Shown one piece after another: positions 1 through 13,341 of a stretch of 64,000 bases of DNA. Within the stretch, counting starts at the first letter, position 1. Each line of letters begins with the position of its first letter. The notes below the pieces were generated by a model, which worked only from the letters and a program-made list of their open reading frames with translations, did not search any database and had not been told where the DNA came from. Both the position numbers and the translations under genes were made by a program. The stretch is from Trissonchulus latispiculum (lineage: Eukaryota; Nematoda; Enoplea; Enoplida; Ironidae), in assembly GCA_030248195.1 (NCBI GenBank), contig JASAND010024113.1:1-64000 (forward strand). The letters are read 5' to 3'.

Positions 1-720
1 GCTGTGGTGGGGTGGGGTGGGGACTTAGGCGATTTTGGGTCAAACATTAAAATTTTCAAAAGTGGTCAAATTTGGTACCAAATGAAAGCCCGCATCGAAC
101 TGAGCAACTTTTGTAATTGAAGTCGGGACCTAGAGTGGCTGTGGAGGGCTGTGGTGGGGGTGGGGACTTAGGCGATTTTGGGTCAAAAATTAAAATTTTC
201 AAAAGTGGTCAAATTTGGTACCAAATGAAAGCCCGCATCGAACTGAGCAACTTTTGTCATAGAAGTGCGTACCTAAAGTGGCTGTAGAGGGCTGTGGTGG
301 GGTGGGGTGGGGACTTAGGCGATTTTGGGTCAAAAATTAAAATTTTCAAAAGTGGTCAAATTTGGTACCAAATGAAAGCCCGCATCGAACTGAGCAACTT
401 TTGTCATAGAAGTGCGTACCTAAAGTGGCTGTAGAGGGCTGTGGTGGGGTGGGGTGGGGACTTAGGCGATTTTGGGTCAAAAATTCAAATTTTCAAAAGT
501 GGTCAAATTTGGTACCAAATGAAAGCCCGCATCGAACTGAGCAACTTTTGTCATAGAAGTGCGTACCTAAAGTGGCTATATAGGCCTGTGGTGGGGTGGG
601 GTGGGGACTTAGGCGATTTTGGGTCAAAAATTAAAATTTTCAAAAGTGGTCAAATTTCGAGTCAAATGAAGGCCCGCATCGAACTGAACAACTTTCGCCA
701 TAGAACCACCCACCCAAACT
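1..720 (+). repeat. 147-bp tandem repeat array (about 5 units)
   Basis: Units begin 'GCTGTGGTGGGG' at 1, 148, 291, 438 and about 584, giving a period of 143-147 bp. Each unit has the same order of blocks: a GGGGT-rich start, 'GACTTAGGCGATTTT', 'AAAAGTGGTCAAATTTGGTA', 'AAATGAAAGCCC' and 'GAGCAACTTTTGTCATAGAA'. Open frames here are by-products of the repeat. Confidence 0.9.
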
Positions 721-838
721 TGCTGTGTCGGATTTATATACTTTCTTTCTCAACCGGATTAAACGACAGACATAGACATAGACATAGACGACCAACACAC
801 ATATTATCCCCTTTTGTGCGGAGCATTTTTGTTACTTG
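1..838 (+). mobile_element. Composite repeat, partial copy 1 (3' part only)
   Basis: This segment matches the 3' half of the longer copies at 2121-4287 and 6060-8219. It has the 147-bp satellite, then a unique tail containing 'CAACCGGATT', 'CACACATATTATCCCC' and 'GTGCGGAGCATTTTTG'. The tail at about 577-838 is nearly identical to 7958-8219. After 838 the TA-rich end seen in the other copies is missing and the sequence diverges, so this copy is cut at both ends; the left edge is the window boundary. Confidence 0.7.
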
Positions 839-840
839 TT

Positions 841-2120
841 AAGAAAAGCATTTTCGTACAGTTTCCAGCCAGATGGGCTTGATCAGAAGCTTCTCTAAAG
901 AATTTCTCGGAGAAACATGGCCCTTGTTCCTCCGGATGTAATGAAACATTTAACAGCGGTTAACTTAAACTAGAAGCATTTCCGGCCCATAGTTCTATGA
1001 GAAAAATTCATCATTGCAATGAGAGCTTTCGATTGATGTATAATATGTCATATTTTGAAAAATTTTAAAAATCGCTGTTTTGTGAAATTTGGGGTTCTAG
1101 GGTCCCGTTTGGCATGCTGAGAAGTACTGGACGCAACTATCAGCATACTTCATGCTGCAAATAGAACTGAAGACATGAATACACAAGTTGGAATAGAAAA
1201 TAGGCAGTTTAGGACCATACTGTTGTCGAAATTTAGTCAATTTTTCGAAAAAACCGAAATTTTAAAAATTTTGCTAAAAATACCCATTTTTGCGCCAAAA
1301 AGATCTCGAAACTGGAAAAACATACAATGGAACCATTGGTATCAGTGGAACCGCCAATTCAACTACTACGGAACCCTGGAGTTAGAATTTTTATTTAGGC
1401 CCCTGAATTAGAGTAATTTGCAATTCTTTCCGAAGACCCCACTTTTCAGCTGCAAAAAACGTTGAATTTTGACGATTTTTCAATGTTTTAGATAAATAAA
1501 AAAATTTTAAAAAATTTTAGGGTCCTAAATCAAAATTCTACTTCCAGCGTACCGCAGTTTATGATTATAGCTACATTATAAATACAAAATTATGCAGGAT
1601 TACAACTGTTCGTCGAGAGATCTTTTTGGCGCAAGAATAAAATCACCACTTTTTCTGTTTCCTATGTTTAACACATGCGGACCTCGACTTTGAGGTGAAA
1701 TAACTCAACAACCGTAAGAGATACGAGTTTAATTTGAAAACTCGTTAAAATATCCCACTCTAAGATCATAATATGTGAAAATGAGCGAAATCGGAGATGG
1801 ACGAAAAATTGACCAAAAATGGACCCCCCCCCTTAAGTTGCATGGTGCTTAAATACAGGTAACCATAATTGTATATAATAATCATAAAATTGTCATTTGT
1901 CGTCAAATCATCATTACAACGCCAATATGAGCCTCGTTATAGGGCAGGCTCATATGGTTCGCCGATGCAGCTTGTCTTCATTCTTTTACAATCCCACTCC
2001 ACTCATATGTATTTTACAGGGTGGATCTTGTCTTCTGCTATTGTACAACCTGCCTTCTAGGGACTCATATGTATTTTACATGCGACGAAGGAGCATTTTT
2101 GTTTTCTTGTATATATATAT
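841..2120. other. No gene seen; AT-rich sequence upstream of the composite repeat
   Basis: About 1.3 kb of AT-rich DNA. Only short open frames occur, and none resembles a known protein or has convincing exon boundaries. Confidence 0.5.
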
Positions 2121-4287
2121 ATGCGTATATATCATAGGGGTCGCGGCAGCGACCCCTATAATATGTGTGAAAAGTGGCTGGAGACAGTGTAAAATAAGCT
2201 GCGCAGAAGCTGCGCAAAATCCTGCGCAGATCCTGCGCAGATTTTATGCGCAAATTGTAGAGCACATCGAGTTTAGTATGTCTGTGAAGTTTCAGCCCCG
2301 TATCACTTACCGTTAAAAAGTTGCGCCCCGGACCGGTTATGGCGGCGATGTTTTTTTTTTTTTCCGGTTTCTCCTATTTGATGGTTGTATTGTACATAAT
2401 GTTCGCCGCTTTCACGTGATCTGCAGCGGTGGGCCAACCTAAAGGGCTATGGGGTCTAGTAGTACCCTCTAAAGAATTTAAGAATCACAACTTTTTTTGC
2501 GCCGCAGCTGCGCCACAGCGCCGCAGTGGCGCCGCAAAAGTCGGCTCATAGCGAAAAGTGACCATTTTTGTGGTCGTCGCTCAGGTCGAACGTTACGAGC
2601 TGGAGCTGATTTCTTTTTATATTCAGAAATTACATATATTGAACTAACTAACGGTCCAGGTTGCGTTTCTGTATCACTTCCCTGCGACCACAGTGGCCCG
2701 TCAAAGATGGCGAAAATTCGAAAAAATGAAAAATCGAAATTTCTCGCTATCTATTTAACTTTGAACGCTCAAATCTTCCATACAATGGTTTTCTGGCACG
2801 GAGAATCGATTCCCGCAGTCAGTTTTACCGTCAGACCCGCCCATCTTGCTGGGCTGGTTCCACTTTGCCGTCGGGAGGGTCAAGTCGGAAACAGCTTCCT
2901 GGAGGTCCATAGTAGGCTTTACCTGGCCTCTCAAAACTTTGTCTATAGGGGTTTTCTGGTGCGCCCAGCTCATTCCCGGAGTCCTTTTTGCCGTAGGACT
3001 TATCCATCTTGCTATGCTGGTTCCACTTTGCCGTCTGGAGGGTCATGTCGGAAACCGCTTCCTGGAGGTCCATAGTAGGCTCTACCTGGCCTCTCAAAAC
3101 TTTGTCTATAGGGGTTTTCTGGTGTGCCCAGCTCATTCCCGGTATCCGTTTTGCCGTCCGACGTACCTATTTTGCTGGGCTGGTTCCACTTTGCCGTTTG
3201 AAGGGTCAGTCGGGTGGGGGGTCAAGTGGTCGAAAATAAAATTTTTCAAAAGTGGTCAAATTTGGTACCAAATGAAAGCCCTAAGCGAGCTGAGCAACTT
3301 TTGTCATAGAACCGCATGCTCAAAGTGGCTGTAGAGTGCTGTGGTGGGGTGGGGTGGGGACTTAGGCGATTTTCGGTCAAAAATGAAAGTTTTCAAAAGT
3401 GGTCAAATTTGGTACCAAATGAAAGCCCTAAGCGAGCTGAGCAACTTTTGTCATAGAACCGCATGCTCAAAGTGGCTGTAGAGTGCTGTGGTGGGGTGGG
3501 GTGGGGACTTAGGCGATTTTCGGTCAAAAATGAAAGTTTTCAAAAGTGGTCAAATTTGGTACCAAATGAAAGCCCTAAGCGAGCTGAGCAACTTTTGTCA
3601 TAGAACTGCATGCTCAAAGTGGCTGTAGAGTGCTGTGGTGAGGTGGGGTGGGGACTTAGGCGATTTTCGGTCAAAAATGAAAGTTTTCAAAAGTTTTCAA
3701 AATTTGGTACCAAATGAAAGCCCTAAGCGAGCTGAGCAACTTTTGTCATAGAACTGCATGCTCAAAGTGGCTGTAGAGTGCTGTGGTGGGGTGGGGTGGG
3801 GACTTAGGCGATTTTCGGTCAAAAATGAAAGTTTTCAAAAGTGGTCAAATTTGGTACCAAATGAAAGCCCTAAGCGAGCTGAGCAACTTTTGTCATAGAA
3901 CCGCATGCTCAAAGTGGCTGTAGAGTGCTGTGGTGGGGTGGGGTGGGGACTTAGCGATTTTCGGTCAAAAATGAAAGTTTTCAAAAGTGGTCAAATTTGG
4001 TACCAAATGAAAGCCCTAAGCGAGCTGAGCAGCTTTTGTCATAGAACTGCATGCTCAAAGTGGCTGTAGAATTCTGTGGTGGGGTGGGGTGGGGACTTAG
4101 GCGATTTTGGGTCAAAAGTAAAATTTTTCCAAAGTGGTAAAGTTTGGTACCAAATGAAAGCCCTAAGTGAGCTGAGCAACTTTTGCGGTGTCGGATTTAT
4201 GCCTTTCTCAACCGGAATATAAAGGATAAGACATAGGCCCAACACACATATTATCCCCTTTTGTGCGGAGCATTTTTGTTACTTGTA
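2121..4287 (+). mobile_element. Composite repeat, copy 2 (possibly Helentron/Helitron-like, non-autonomous)
   Basis: About 2.2 kb lying between TA-rich runs. In order it has a perfect hairpin GGGGTCGC-GGCA-GCGACCCC at 2137-2156, short direct repeats of 'CTGCGCA', a unique stretch, a roughly 163-bp subrepeat (2841, 3004, 3166), the 147-bp satellite, and a tail ending 'GAGCATTTTTGTTACTTGTATATATA'-like sequence. The same order recurs at 6060-8219, which shows it moves or duplicates as a unit. No coding capacity is seen. A terminal hairpin, internal minisatellites and insertion at TA/T-rich sites recall non-autonomous Helentrons, but that class is inference. Confidence 0.6.
3190..4190 (+). repeat. 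147-bp tandem repeat array (about 6 units)
   Basis: Units start near 3338, 3485, 3632, 3780, 3927 and 4073, a spacing of 146-148 bp. The unit is the one seen at 1-720, but this subfamily has 'CCCTAAGCGAGCTGAGC' where the other array has 'CCCGCATCGAACTGAGC'. Arrays inside different copies of the composite repeat have therefore homogenised separately. Confidence 0.9.
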
Positions 4288-4393
4288 TATATATATATAT
4301 TATATATATATATATCTGTATGTATATTGTATAGTGTCTACATCTGTATTTCTTTCGTTTTTAAGTAAAGCCTTTCCTTTACACCGAACAATT

Positions 4394-4474
4394 ATGCCTG
4401 GAGAGTATACGTTTTTTGGGGGATCTACCATTCTGCAACCGATCGCTGAATCTGTTGGAATCACAGTTGACAAA
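4394..4474 (+). CDS. MBOAT2-like: MBOAT exon 1 (start codon)
   Basis: Twenty-seven residues from ATG 4394 to a GTAAGA donor at 4475, phase 0. The peptide contains 'GSTILQPIAESVGITVDK', which fits the MBOAT1/2 N-terminus (small residues then a Leu-Gln-Pro motif). The preceding bases 'ACAATT' are AT-rich and the nearest repeat ends about 100 bp upstream, so the promoter or 5' UTR lies within or beside transposon-derived DNA. Confidence 0.85.
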
Positions 4475-7400
4475 GTAAGATTTCCGTATTATACACATGT
4501 ATGTACGTAACGTATACGTTATAGCAAGCTTAACAAAAAAGGCCAAAATTCGGTTTTTTGGCTGTAACTTTCGCAAACCTAAACCAAATAAATTACTTTG
4601 AGGACCCGTGGATAGGTCTTGGGCTAAGCTTTAAACCACCTCAGTTTCGTTGCTCTGCGACCTACCATTCAGTTGCAGTAGACGAAAATGTGTGATTTTT
4701 TGTTAAAGGTTTAACAAAAAAATCACCCTTTAACAAAAAAATCAGTTTCTGATCGGATCCCAGAAAGCAGCTAGCAAAACTTTCTCACCAGTTTTGGATA
4801 GAGCGTACTAAATAACGTTTTTAAAAGCCAAAACCGCTAACCTAGTGTTCCAATTTGGGCAAGTGACCCCGCCGAGGGCTTAGTGGTCACTGATAGGCCC
4901 CGGCAGCGTGCAGTATGAGGCTGGTGGCTCTAAAATGCCGTTTTAAAGGATAAAACGTCGTTTTTTCGTGTTTGTGAGCGATTATAACGTATTTCCAGGC
5001 ATTTTGGTAGAGAAGCTTAGGACTTCGTATGTTGGTGGGGTACGACCTACGGTCACGTGACCCTTGCCGGACCCTCCAGGTACCAACTGGACAGTCCAAA
5101 GTGGCTACAAACACTCCCTAGGGGCTTTTCTCATGCGCAGAATTCAAATTCGGCATTAGTTTTTAGCTAACTATATTCTAATAGTGAACTATATGGGTCC
5201 AAGAGAAACCGAAAATTTTTGATCTTTGATTTTGCTGAAAAGATGCCGGGTTCTAGAACACGAATCTGAAGTCCGTTTTTCGATTCAGCTTTTCGTTAGC
5301 TCAGTATAAGCGAAAGATTTAAGCTTAAGATGTAAGCTATATATATATACGTATACTGAGCAAACAAAAAACTGAATCGAAAGACGGACTTCGGATTCGT
5401 GTTCTCGATCCGGAGTACCCCTATTTACATTTTTCTGCAAAATCGAAGACAAAATTTTTCGGTTTCACTTGGTCCCCCTCAGAAATCGGAATCGACAAAT
5501 TTTGCTATACGTATATATTTGAACTCAGCGTTGTCGAAAACGTACCCATACCAAATTTTAGCTCATTTGGTCAAGTTTTAAGGATTCGGAGTGTGGGGGG
5601 GTAATCGAGATAAGACCCAAGATTTGATCCAATTTCACTACTAATAATATTTGTTATGTAGCAATGTTCACAAAAAATCAAAAGTCGAGTTTTTGCTGGC
5701 AATTTCGCAAATGAAGTCCGATCGAAAAAACTTTTGGTACGTATGGAACGGCAGTGACCCCCTCTACATATGGTGCAAATTTCATGCCGGTAGCCCTTGT
5801 GTAGCGTGAGTAATAAAAAATTTTTGTGATTTTTTGTGAACGAATTCACAAAAATTCACCACCGGATCTGATCTCAGGATACATACAGCTAGGAAATTTC
5901 TCTTTTCATGCATAAATAGAGCATAGTCCACAGTGTTATTATATAAAAAATTTGGACCCCCAAGTTTTTTGCACAGGCTGAACTTCGAATTTTGGTTCTC
6001 GGCCCCCTGGTCCAAAGTGGGTACCCAGGCTAATACGTTTGACCTTTATTATTGATATATATATATATATATATCATAGGGGTCGCGGCAGCGACCCCTA
6101 ATATGTGTCAAAAGTCCCTGGAGACACCGTAAAATAAGCTGCGCAGAGGCTGCGCAAAATCCTGCGCAGATCCTGCGCAGATTTCATGCGCAAATTGTAG
6201 AGCACATCGAGTTTAGTATGTGTGCGAAGTTCACTTTCCGTTAAAAAGTTGTGCCCCGGACCGGTTATGGCGGCGATGTTTTTTTTCCGGTTTCTCCTAT
6301 TTAATGGTCGTATTGTCCTGACTTTCCGCCTCTTTCACGTAATATGCAGCGGAGGCCGGACCTAAAGGGGTATAGGGTCTGGTAGTACCCCATGCGCCAT
6401 TTAAGAATCGCTACTTTTTTTGCGCCGCAGGTGCGCCACAGCGCCGCAGCGGCGCCGCAAAGTCGGCTCAGAGCGAAAAGTGACCATTTTTGTGGTCGCT
6501 GCGCAGCTCGAACGTTAGGAGCTGGAGCCGATTTCTTTTTATATTCAGAAACTACATATATTGAACTAACTAAATAGCTAAGTCTCGTTTCTCTATCACT
6601 TCCCATGCGACCACAGTGGCCGGTCAAAAATGGTGAAAATTCGAAAAATGAAAAATCGAAATTGCTCGCTGTGTATTCAACTTAGAAAGCTCAATTCTTT
6701 CATACAAAGGTTTTCTGGCACGGCGAATTGATTCCCGTAAGCAGTTTTGCCGTCGGACCCACCCATATTGCTGGGCTGGTTCCACTTTGCTGTCGGGAGG
6801 GTCAAGTCGGTACCGACTTCCAAGAACACCATATAGGACTGTGCATAGCCTCTCAAAACTTTGTCCATAGGGGTTTTCTGGTGCGCACAGCTCATTTCCG
6901 GAGTCCGTTTTGCCGTCCGACCCACCCATTTTGCTGGACTGGCTCCACTTTGCCGTTTGAAGGGTAAATCGGGTAGGGGGTCAAGTGGTCAAAAATAAGA
7001 TTTTTCAAAAGTGGTCAAATTTGGTACCAAATGAAAGCGCTAAGTGAGCTGAACAACTTTTGTCATAGAATTGCATGCTCAAAGTGGCTGTAGAGTGCTG
7101 TGGTAGGGTGGGGGTGGGGACTTAGGCGATTTTGGGTCAAAACTAAAATTTTTCAAAAGTGGTCAAATTTGGTACCAAATGAAAGCCCGCATCGAACTGA
7201 GCAACTTTTGTCATAGAAGTGCGTACCTAAAGTGGCTGTAGAGGGCTGTGGTGGGGTGGGGTGGGGACTTAGGCGATTTTGGGTCAAAAATTAAAATTTT
7301 CAAAAGTGGTCAAATTTGGTACCAAATGAAAGCCCGCATCGAACTGAGCAACTTTTATCATAGAAGTGCATACCTAAAGTGGCTGTAGAGGGCTGTGGTG

Positions 7401-8655
7401 GGGTGGGGTGGGGACTTAGGCGATTTTGTGTCAAAAATTAAAATTTTCAAAAGTGGTCAAATTTGGTACCAAATGAAAGCCCGCATCGAACTGAGCAACT
7501 TTTGTCATAGAAGTGCGTACCTAAAGTGGCTGTAGAGGGCTGTGGTGGGGTGGGGTGGGGACTTAGGCGATTTTGGGTCAAAAATTAAAATTTTCAAAAG
7601 TGGTCAAATTTGGTACCAAATGAAAGCCCGCATCGAACTGAGCAACTTTTGTCATAGAAGTGCGTACCTAAAGTGGCTGTGGTGGGGTGGGGTGGGGACT
7701 TAGGCGATTTTGGGTCAAAAATTAAAATTTTCAAAAGTGGTCAAATTTGGTACCAAATGAAAGCCCGCATCGAACTGAGCAACTTTTGTCATAGAAGTGC
7801 GTACCTAAAGTGGCTGTAGAGGGCTGTGGTGGGGTGGGGACTTAGGCGATTTTGGGTCAAAAATTAAAATTTTCAAAAGTGGTCAAATTTGGTACCAAAT
7901 GAAAGCCCGCATCGAACTGAGCAACTTTTGTCATAGAAGTGCGTACCTAAAGTGGCTATAGAGGCCTGTGGTGGGGTGGGGTGGGGACTTAGGCGATTTT
8001 GGGTCAAAAATTAAAATTTTCAAAAGTGGTCAAATTTCGAGTCAAATGAAGGCCCGCATCGAACTGAACAACTTTCGCCATAGAACCACCCACCCAAACT
8101 TGCTGTGTCGGATTTATATACTTTCTTTCTCAACCGGATTAAACGACAGACATAGACATAGACATAGACGACCAACACACATATTATCCCCTTTTGTGCG
8201 GAGCATTTTTGTTACTTGTATATATATATATATATATATATACACTAGCGTAGCCAGAAAAAAATTTCGGGGGGGGAATGCAAAAATTTTTTCGGGGGGT
8301 CTGGGGGGCGGAGCCCCCCAGAAGCTGAGAAATTTTTCTATTTCGTGACCTTCGTGGAATTTGTACAGAACATTCGTTGAAATTACAATAATAGTTATGC
8401 TGTGCTTGTTCATGCACCCAAATGATGCAGAAGGTGGTCAAAGTAGACGAAATAGGGTAATTGGTACTCATTTTTTAGAGCCAAACACATATTATAATGG
8501 TATAATACACGTATTTCGCGCCGAGGGCCACGAAAATTTTTTGAAAAATTGGTGTTTTACACATGGCAGGAAAAAATTCCTGGGGGGCAACACGATTTCG
8601 GGGGGGGGGGATTTCCCCCCCCCCCCCAGTGCCCCCCCCCCCCCTGGCTACGCGC

Positions 8656-8694
<39 letters not shown>

Positions 8695-11600
8695 AGGAAG
8701 CTAGGAATCCACTTACTTTGTGTTCTATTGCTCTAGTAAGCGCAGAACAAACAATTTGGCGGAGTAATTTCGTATCTGGAATGGTCACGTGACTTGGTCT
8801 AGGGTCACGTGACCTGGGTCGGGGTCATGTGACGACCAAAAATTTTATTTCACGGTCCCAGAGGCCTAAAACCTCGCCTATATAGGTTTTTCGGTGCGTA
8901 GAATTCAAATTTGGCATTAGTTTTTAGGTAGCTTTTGCCCAGATATGTGATCCAGACCACGCCCTGGGTCTGGAGGGTCCGGGCCGGGTCCATCGGCCGG
9001 ACCGTCTGCCAGAAGGGGGCGGAGTCAGGGGGGGCGGGGGGGGGCCGCCCCCCCCTGTCGCGATTCGAAGGTAGGAAAGATGAAGGAGAGAAAGAGGAAA
9101 AAGGGCAAAAAACCAAAAACTTTCGCGCCTTCGGCGATTTATTGCATTTGTGAAGAAAAAGCTTGAAATAAATCCGATTTTTCGGAGAAAATTACCATTT
9201 TTGCCGAAAAATGTCAAGAATTTTAAAAAATTTGTTCAGTTCTTCAGTATAAAAAGAATTAAAGATCCGAAGACCGATTTTATTGCAAAAACAAAAAATT
9301 TCTTCAACTTCTGGGGGGCTCCGCTTCCCAGACCCCCCGCTGGAAAAATTTTACCGCCCCCCCCGTCCAGTGCCGCAATGGCCGAGTGGTAAGGAAAGAT
9401 AAAGATAAAGATCTTACGGTCCTAGGTTCGAATCCCCGCTGCCACAAGGCTTTCGCAAATCCCCTTGAGCAAGGGACTAAATACATATCGGTTCGCCGTG
9501 GGCTCCAGCCAACCCAGCTGTCTATCCTTAACTGGTCGGTAAATGGGTACCACTGCGGTGGGAAGGTAACAGGAGTCTGTGTTCTGGCGTAATGCCTGAT
9601 GAAGGGCTGGCCCCCCTTCCACAGATGTAGTCAACATTAGAGCTGTCGCTCCTGGCTTCGGGCTGTGAATCCGGAGATAAGCACCGGCACCCTATAACCT
9701 TCTGTAGGTTGGAGTTCTCTCCAGGGGTCACTTTACCTTACCTTTACCCCGTCACGAAATCCTGAATCCGCCAGTGGGTTGAGGTACCTAAAACATGCGC
9801 TATATAGGTTTTTCGGGTCGCTGAGCTCGAATTTAGCATTAGTTTTGCCCTAGCCGTTGCCCCAGAGGCATTTTTACACAAAGATGGTAGCGATTTTTCT
9901 TTTGTGAATTTGTTCACAAAAAAATCACCCGCCGGTGGCGAAGCCAGAGGACATGGCAGGGAATCCAATATGTGGTTGGATAGCTTAGAGTTAGGACATG
10001 TCACATGCATAATGTGGGGTAGCTGCGCAAAGTCTATAGTGAGTACCAGCAAAAATTTCAATTTTGGTCCGGACTTGTCTGAGGGTCCGATTTGGGTGGG
10101 TCGACTATTTTGGGCACCCTAGTCAGAGGAGTTAGGCCTCGGCAGCCAAACTTACATATTATGTTGGGGTTGGGACTTGTGGCTATTACCATGCAAAAAA
10201 TTTTCCGGCTGCGGCTTGTTGTTAGCCGTCTAAAAGGTAAAAAAGGTAAAGGTAACCCCCGAAGAATTCTCCTACCCTTGTCAGGGTCTAGGTTGCCGGT
10301 GCTCATCCCCGGATACACAGCCCTTGAGCCAGGAGTGTCACCTCGAATGATGACTACAACCGTGGAGGAGGGGCCAGCTCCTCAAGGCAGACGCCCTACA
10401 CGGTCTCCTGTTACCTTCCCACATAAGTGGTATCCATTTACCGACCAACTAAGGATGGATAGCTGGGTTGGCTAGAGCCCACGGCGAACCGATATGTACT
10501 TAGTCCCTTGCTCAAGGAGATTTGTGAAAGCCTGTGGCAGCGGGGGTTCGAACCTAGGACCGTCAGATCTTCAGTCGAACATCTTACCACTCGGCCGGCA
10601 CGGCACACGTGCCGTGTTAGCCGTCCAGGTGGGTGATTTTTTGTGAATTTTCGGGGTGATTTTTTGTGAACATTGCTATAATGTTTTTTACTAATAATTA
10701 TTTACGTATATACATGTATATATATTCCTTACAGACAGACGGTTTTGGTTTCTTCCATTGTTTTTGTTTAGGTTAATTTTTTGACATGTCAGTTTATTTC
10801 TCTTCCATTGGCTGTGGCCTACTATGAATATGCCAAACCGGGAAAAGTTTCCGCTCGAACTAGATTACTGATACCCATGATTCTTGGACTGTTAATGATC
10901 TTCTTTTGTTTTGGAAAGTATGTGCGTGAGGAAATTGCAACATGATTTATAAAAATTGCACTTATTAACTTTTGCTGAAAGTTATGCATAACGTTGGTTT
11001 TCCACGTTGGTAATTCCTTGGATTGGAACTTATATAATATATTCAATCATCTAATGTAAATAAATGTATTTTTTGAAGCAAAATCAGGTTGTTTAGTTAT
11101 ATATACATAGAGCATACATATGTAACAAGTAAGTGAACAATAAATTAACAATCATAAATATGCAATGCTGCAGTTTTGTTTAGAGCAATCAAGCACATAT
11201 TGGCGGATGCTGCTCTCTGCTATTTGACTGTTAGATTTGCCCCTTTACAGCACGTTCACCAGTAAGAGACTATATAATGTTTTTGTTGAATTTTGCAAAT
11301 TTATGTTTATGGAAGTGATTGTGTTTCCTTCCGGAAGAATTTGCAAAACATTGGTTATTCATTCTGTTCACACCTAGCTCTAATCTTTACATAACGTGTC
11401 TATTCTTCAGCTTCGATTTTGTTTAGCTTTAGTCATTTCAAGAATGAGTATCTGTGTTTCGCTTGTATGCTGTCGACACAGTGTTAGTCTGTAGAACGCC
11501 AAATTTGACCTACCACCTACTGGATTACTTCTACTTGGGGAAGGTCCCCCATTCGAAGAGCCCCCATAAATTTTGACCTCCCCTCATAAGCCAAAAAATT

Positions 11601-12901
11601 GCCAAATGTTTATTCGTACCATCTTTACCCTGAAGTTTTACCCTGATCGGGAAAAAAGCCACGACCGCCGTGGCCTTACGGGTGAAGCTATTGCAGTAAT
11701 ATTTGACGTGTAGAATTACGACCTCAATGTAAGCCCACACGCCGATTGTTAGCTCTCTGGCTCTCCTCTATAGTCAGCAGCAGTGTCGACATTGTTTGGA
11801 AAACTTTGTTCCTGAAATGGCGGGAAAATTGTAATTTTTGAAAATTCATAACTTTAGTGTCAATAGCGCTATCTGAATAATTTCTACTTCTATCAAGTGG
11901 GAACATATTGTCTGGCTTTGTTCTCATAACAATTCACGACGTAACTTGGTCTCTGCGTAGGTGTGGCTTTTCCCCGATGATTTTGACCCATCGGGAAAAA
12001 AGCCAGTCACTTTCTATACCCATATTGAGCAGTTATCTTGGATTTTTGGGATTATTACTATTTTGAAAATAATCAACAATTCAACTTTTACAAAGCAATA
12101 CCGTTTGTAGGTGGTTAGTCCCTCAAATGAGCAACTTTTGGACTAATATGTCACGTCAGTCGTTTTGACCGCTACATGCCACATTTCATCCTTCAACTGG
12201 CACGTTTGGCCAAAAAGAGCATTACGAATTCATTGGAAAACATTATTTTGTAGCTAGCCTTCGTTTTAGCAAGTTTTTAAAAATTTGTTTGTTTGCGTTA
12301 TATTTGATGCAATCTACCCGGTATGCTGCAAACTAAAAAGTTGTTTTTAATGCTTTACGAAGGCAATTTGCCTCGGTATATAACAAACCCAGGGTAAATA
12401 AGCGACGCTGAACACGATGGATCACTCAGAGTTGGTCTGCGCCTTCAGGATATGCTTTGACCAAAGTGGCTTTTTCCCGATGACTGGCTTTTTTCCCCAG
12501 GAAATTAATCACAAATTACTCTCTATTGCTACAGTCCAGAGAAGTCATTAATATAAATGAAAATAATCCGCAGGTGTTGCCATTCTTCGAACTACAAGAA
12601 TTTTCCCATAATTCAAAAAATGAGTTCTACACAGCAGGCCTCCTACTCTTCCTATTTTTCCTATTTTTTCCTATTTTTTCATTATTTTTATCCAGTTTTG
12701 GATAATTTCAGTATTAATATCTGAGATAATGTTTAGTGTACGCTTTAATCCCGGATTTTCAAAAATTTTCGCCTTCGCCGACAAGTCTTAATACTACCAC
12801 AATCCTGTGGTTTCGCATGCGATTGAAAGATTAATTTTCTGAATCTTTCCTTTAATTCAATTAATTTAGTTTAGTTAAAGTTAATTAGTTATGTGTATAC
12901 A

Positions 12902-12965
<64 letters not shown>

Positions 12966-13304
12966 TTCACGAAAACGAGGCCTGTTGCCTGGCGAAGTTT
13001 GCAAATTGTCGGTATATCGCGAAGTGACGGCGATTTGCGCAAAAATTGGCGAAAAGTCCTATTTTCTTGGAGACATTTCTTGTTTTTTCACCAACTTTGT
13101 TTGGATTTTTAGCCAACTTTGGCGAAAATCTCTAATACTGCGACATTTTGCCGTTCTCGCCAATTTGGAAAGTACGCCACCAGTCCTGCTTTCCTGTTAA
13201 TTACGCCACCACTTTTTTACACTTTTTAACTAGATTTTTTACATATTTTTAATATTTTTAACACTACTTTACGGAATTTTTTACACTTTTTCGCAACTAC
13301 ATAC

Positions 13305-13341
<37 letters not shown>

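Noticed and set aside
2497..3334. Several overlapping frames of 100-190 residues on both strands
   Set aside because: They overlie the 163-bp subrepeat and the satellite, repeat the same peptide in different frames, and resemble no protein.
9371..9450. Functional tRNA gene
   Set aside because: A and B boxes are present, but the region between is an 'AAAGAT' simple repeat, no anticodon stem forms, and it continues into a SINE body with a tail.
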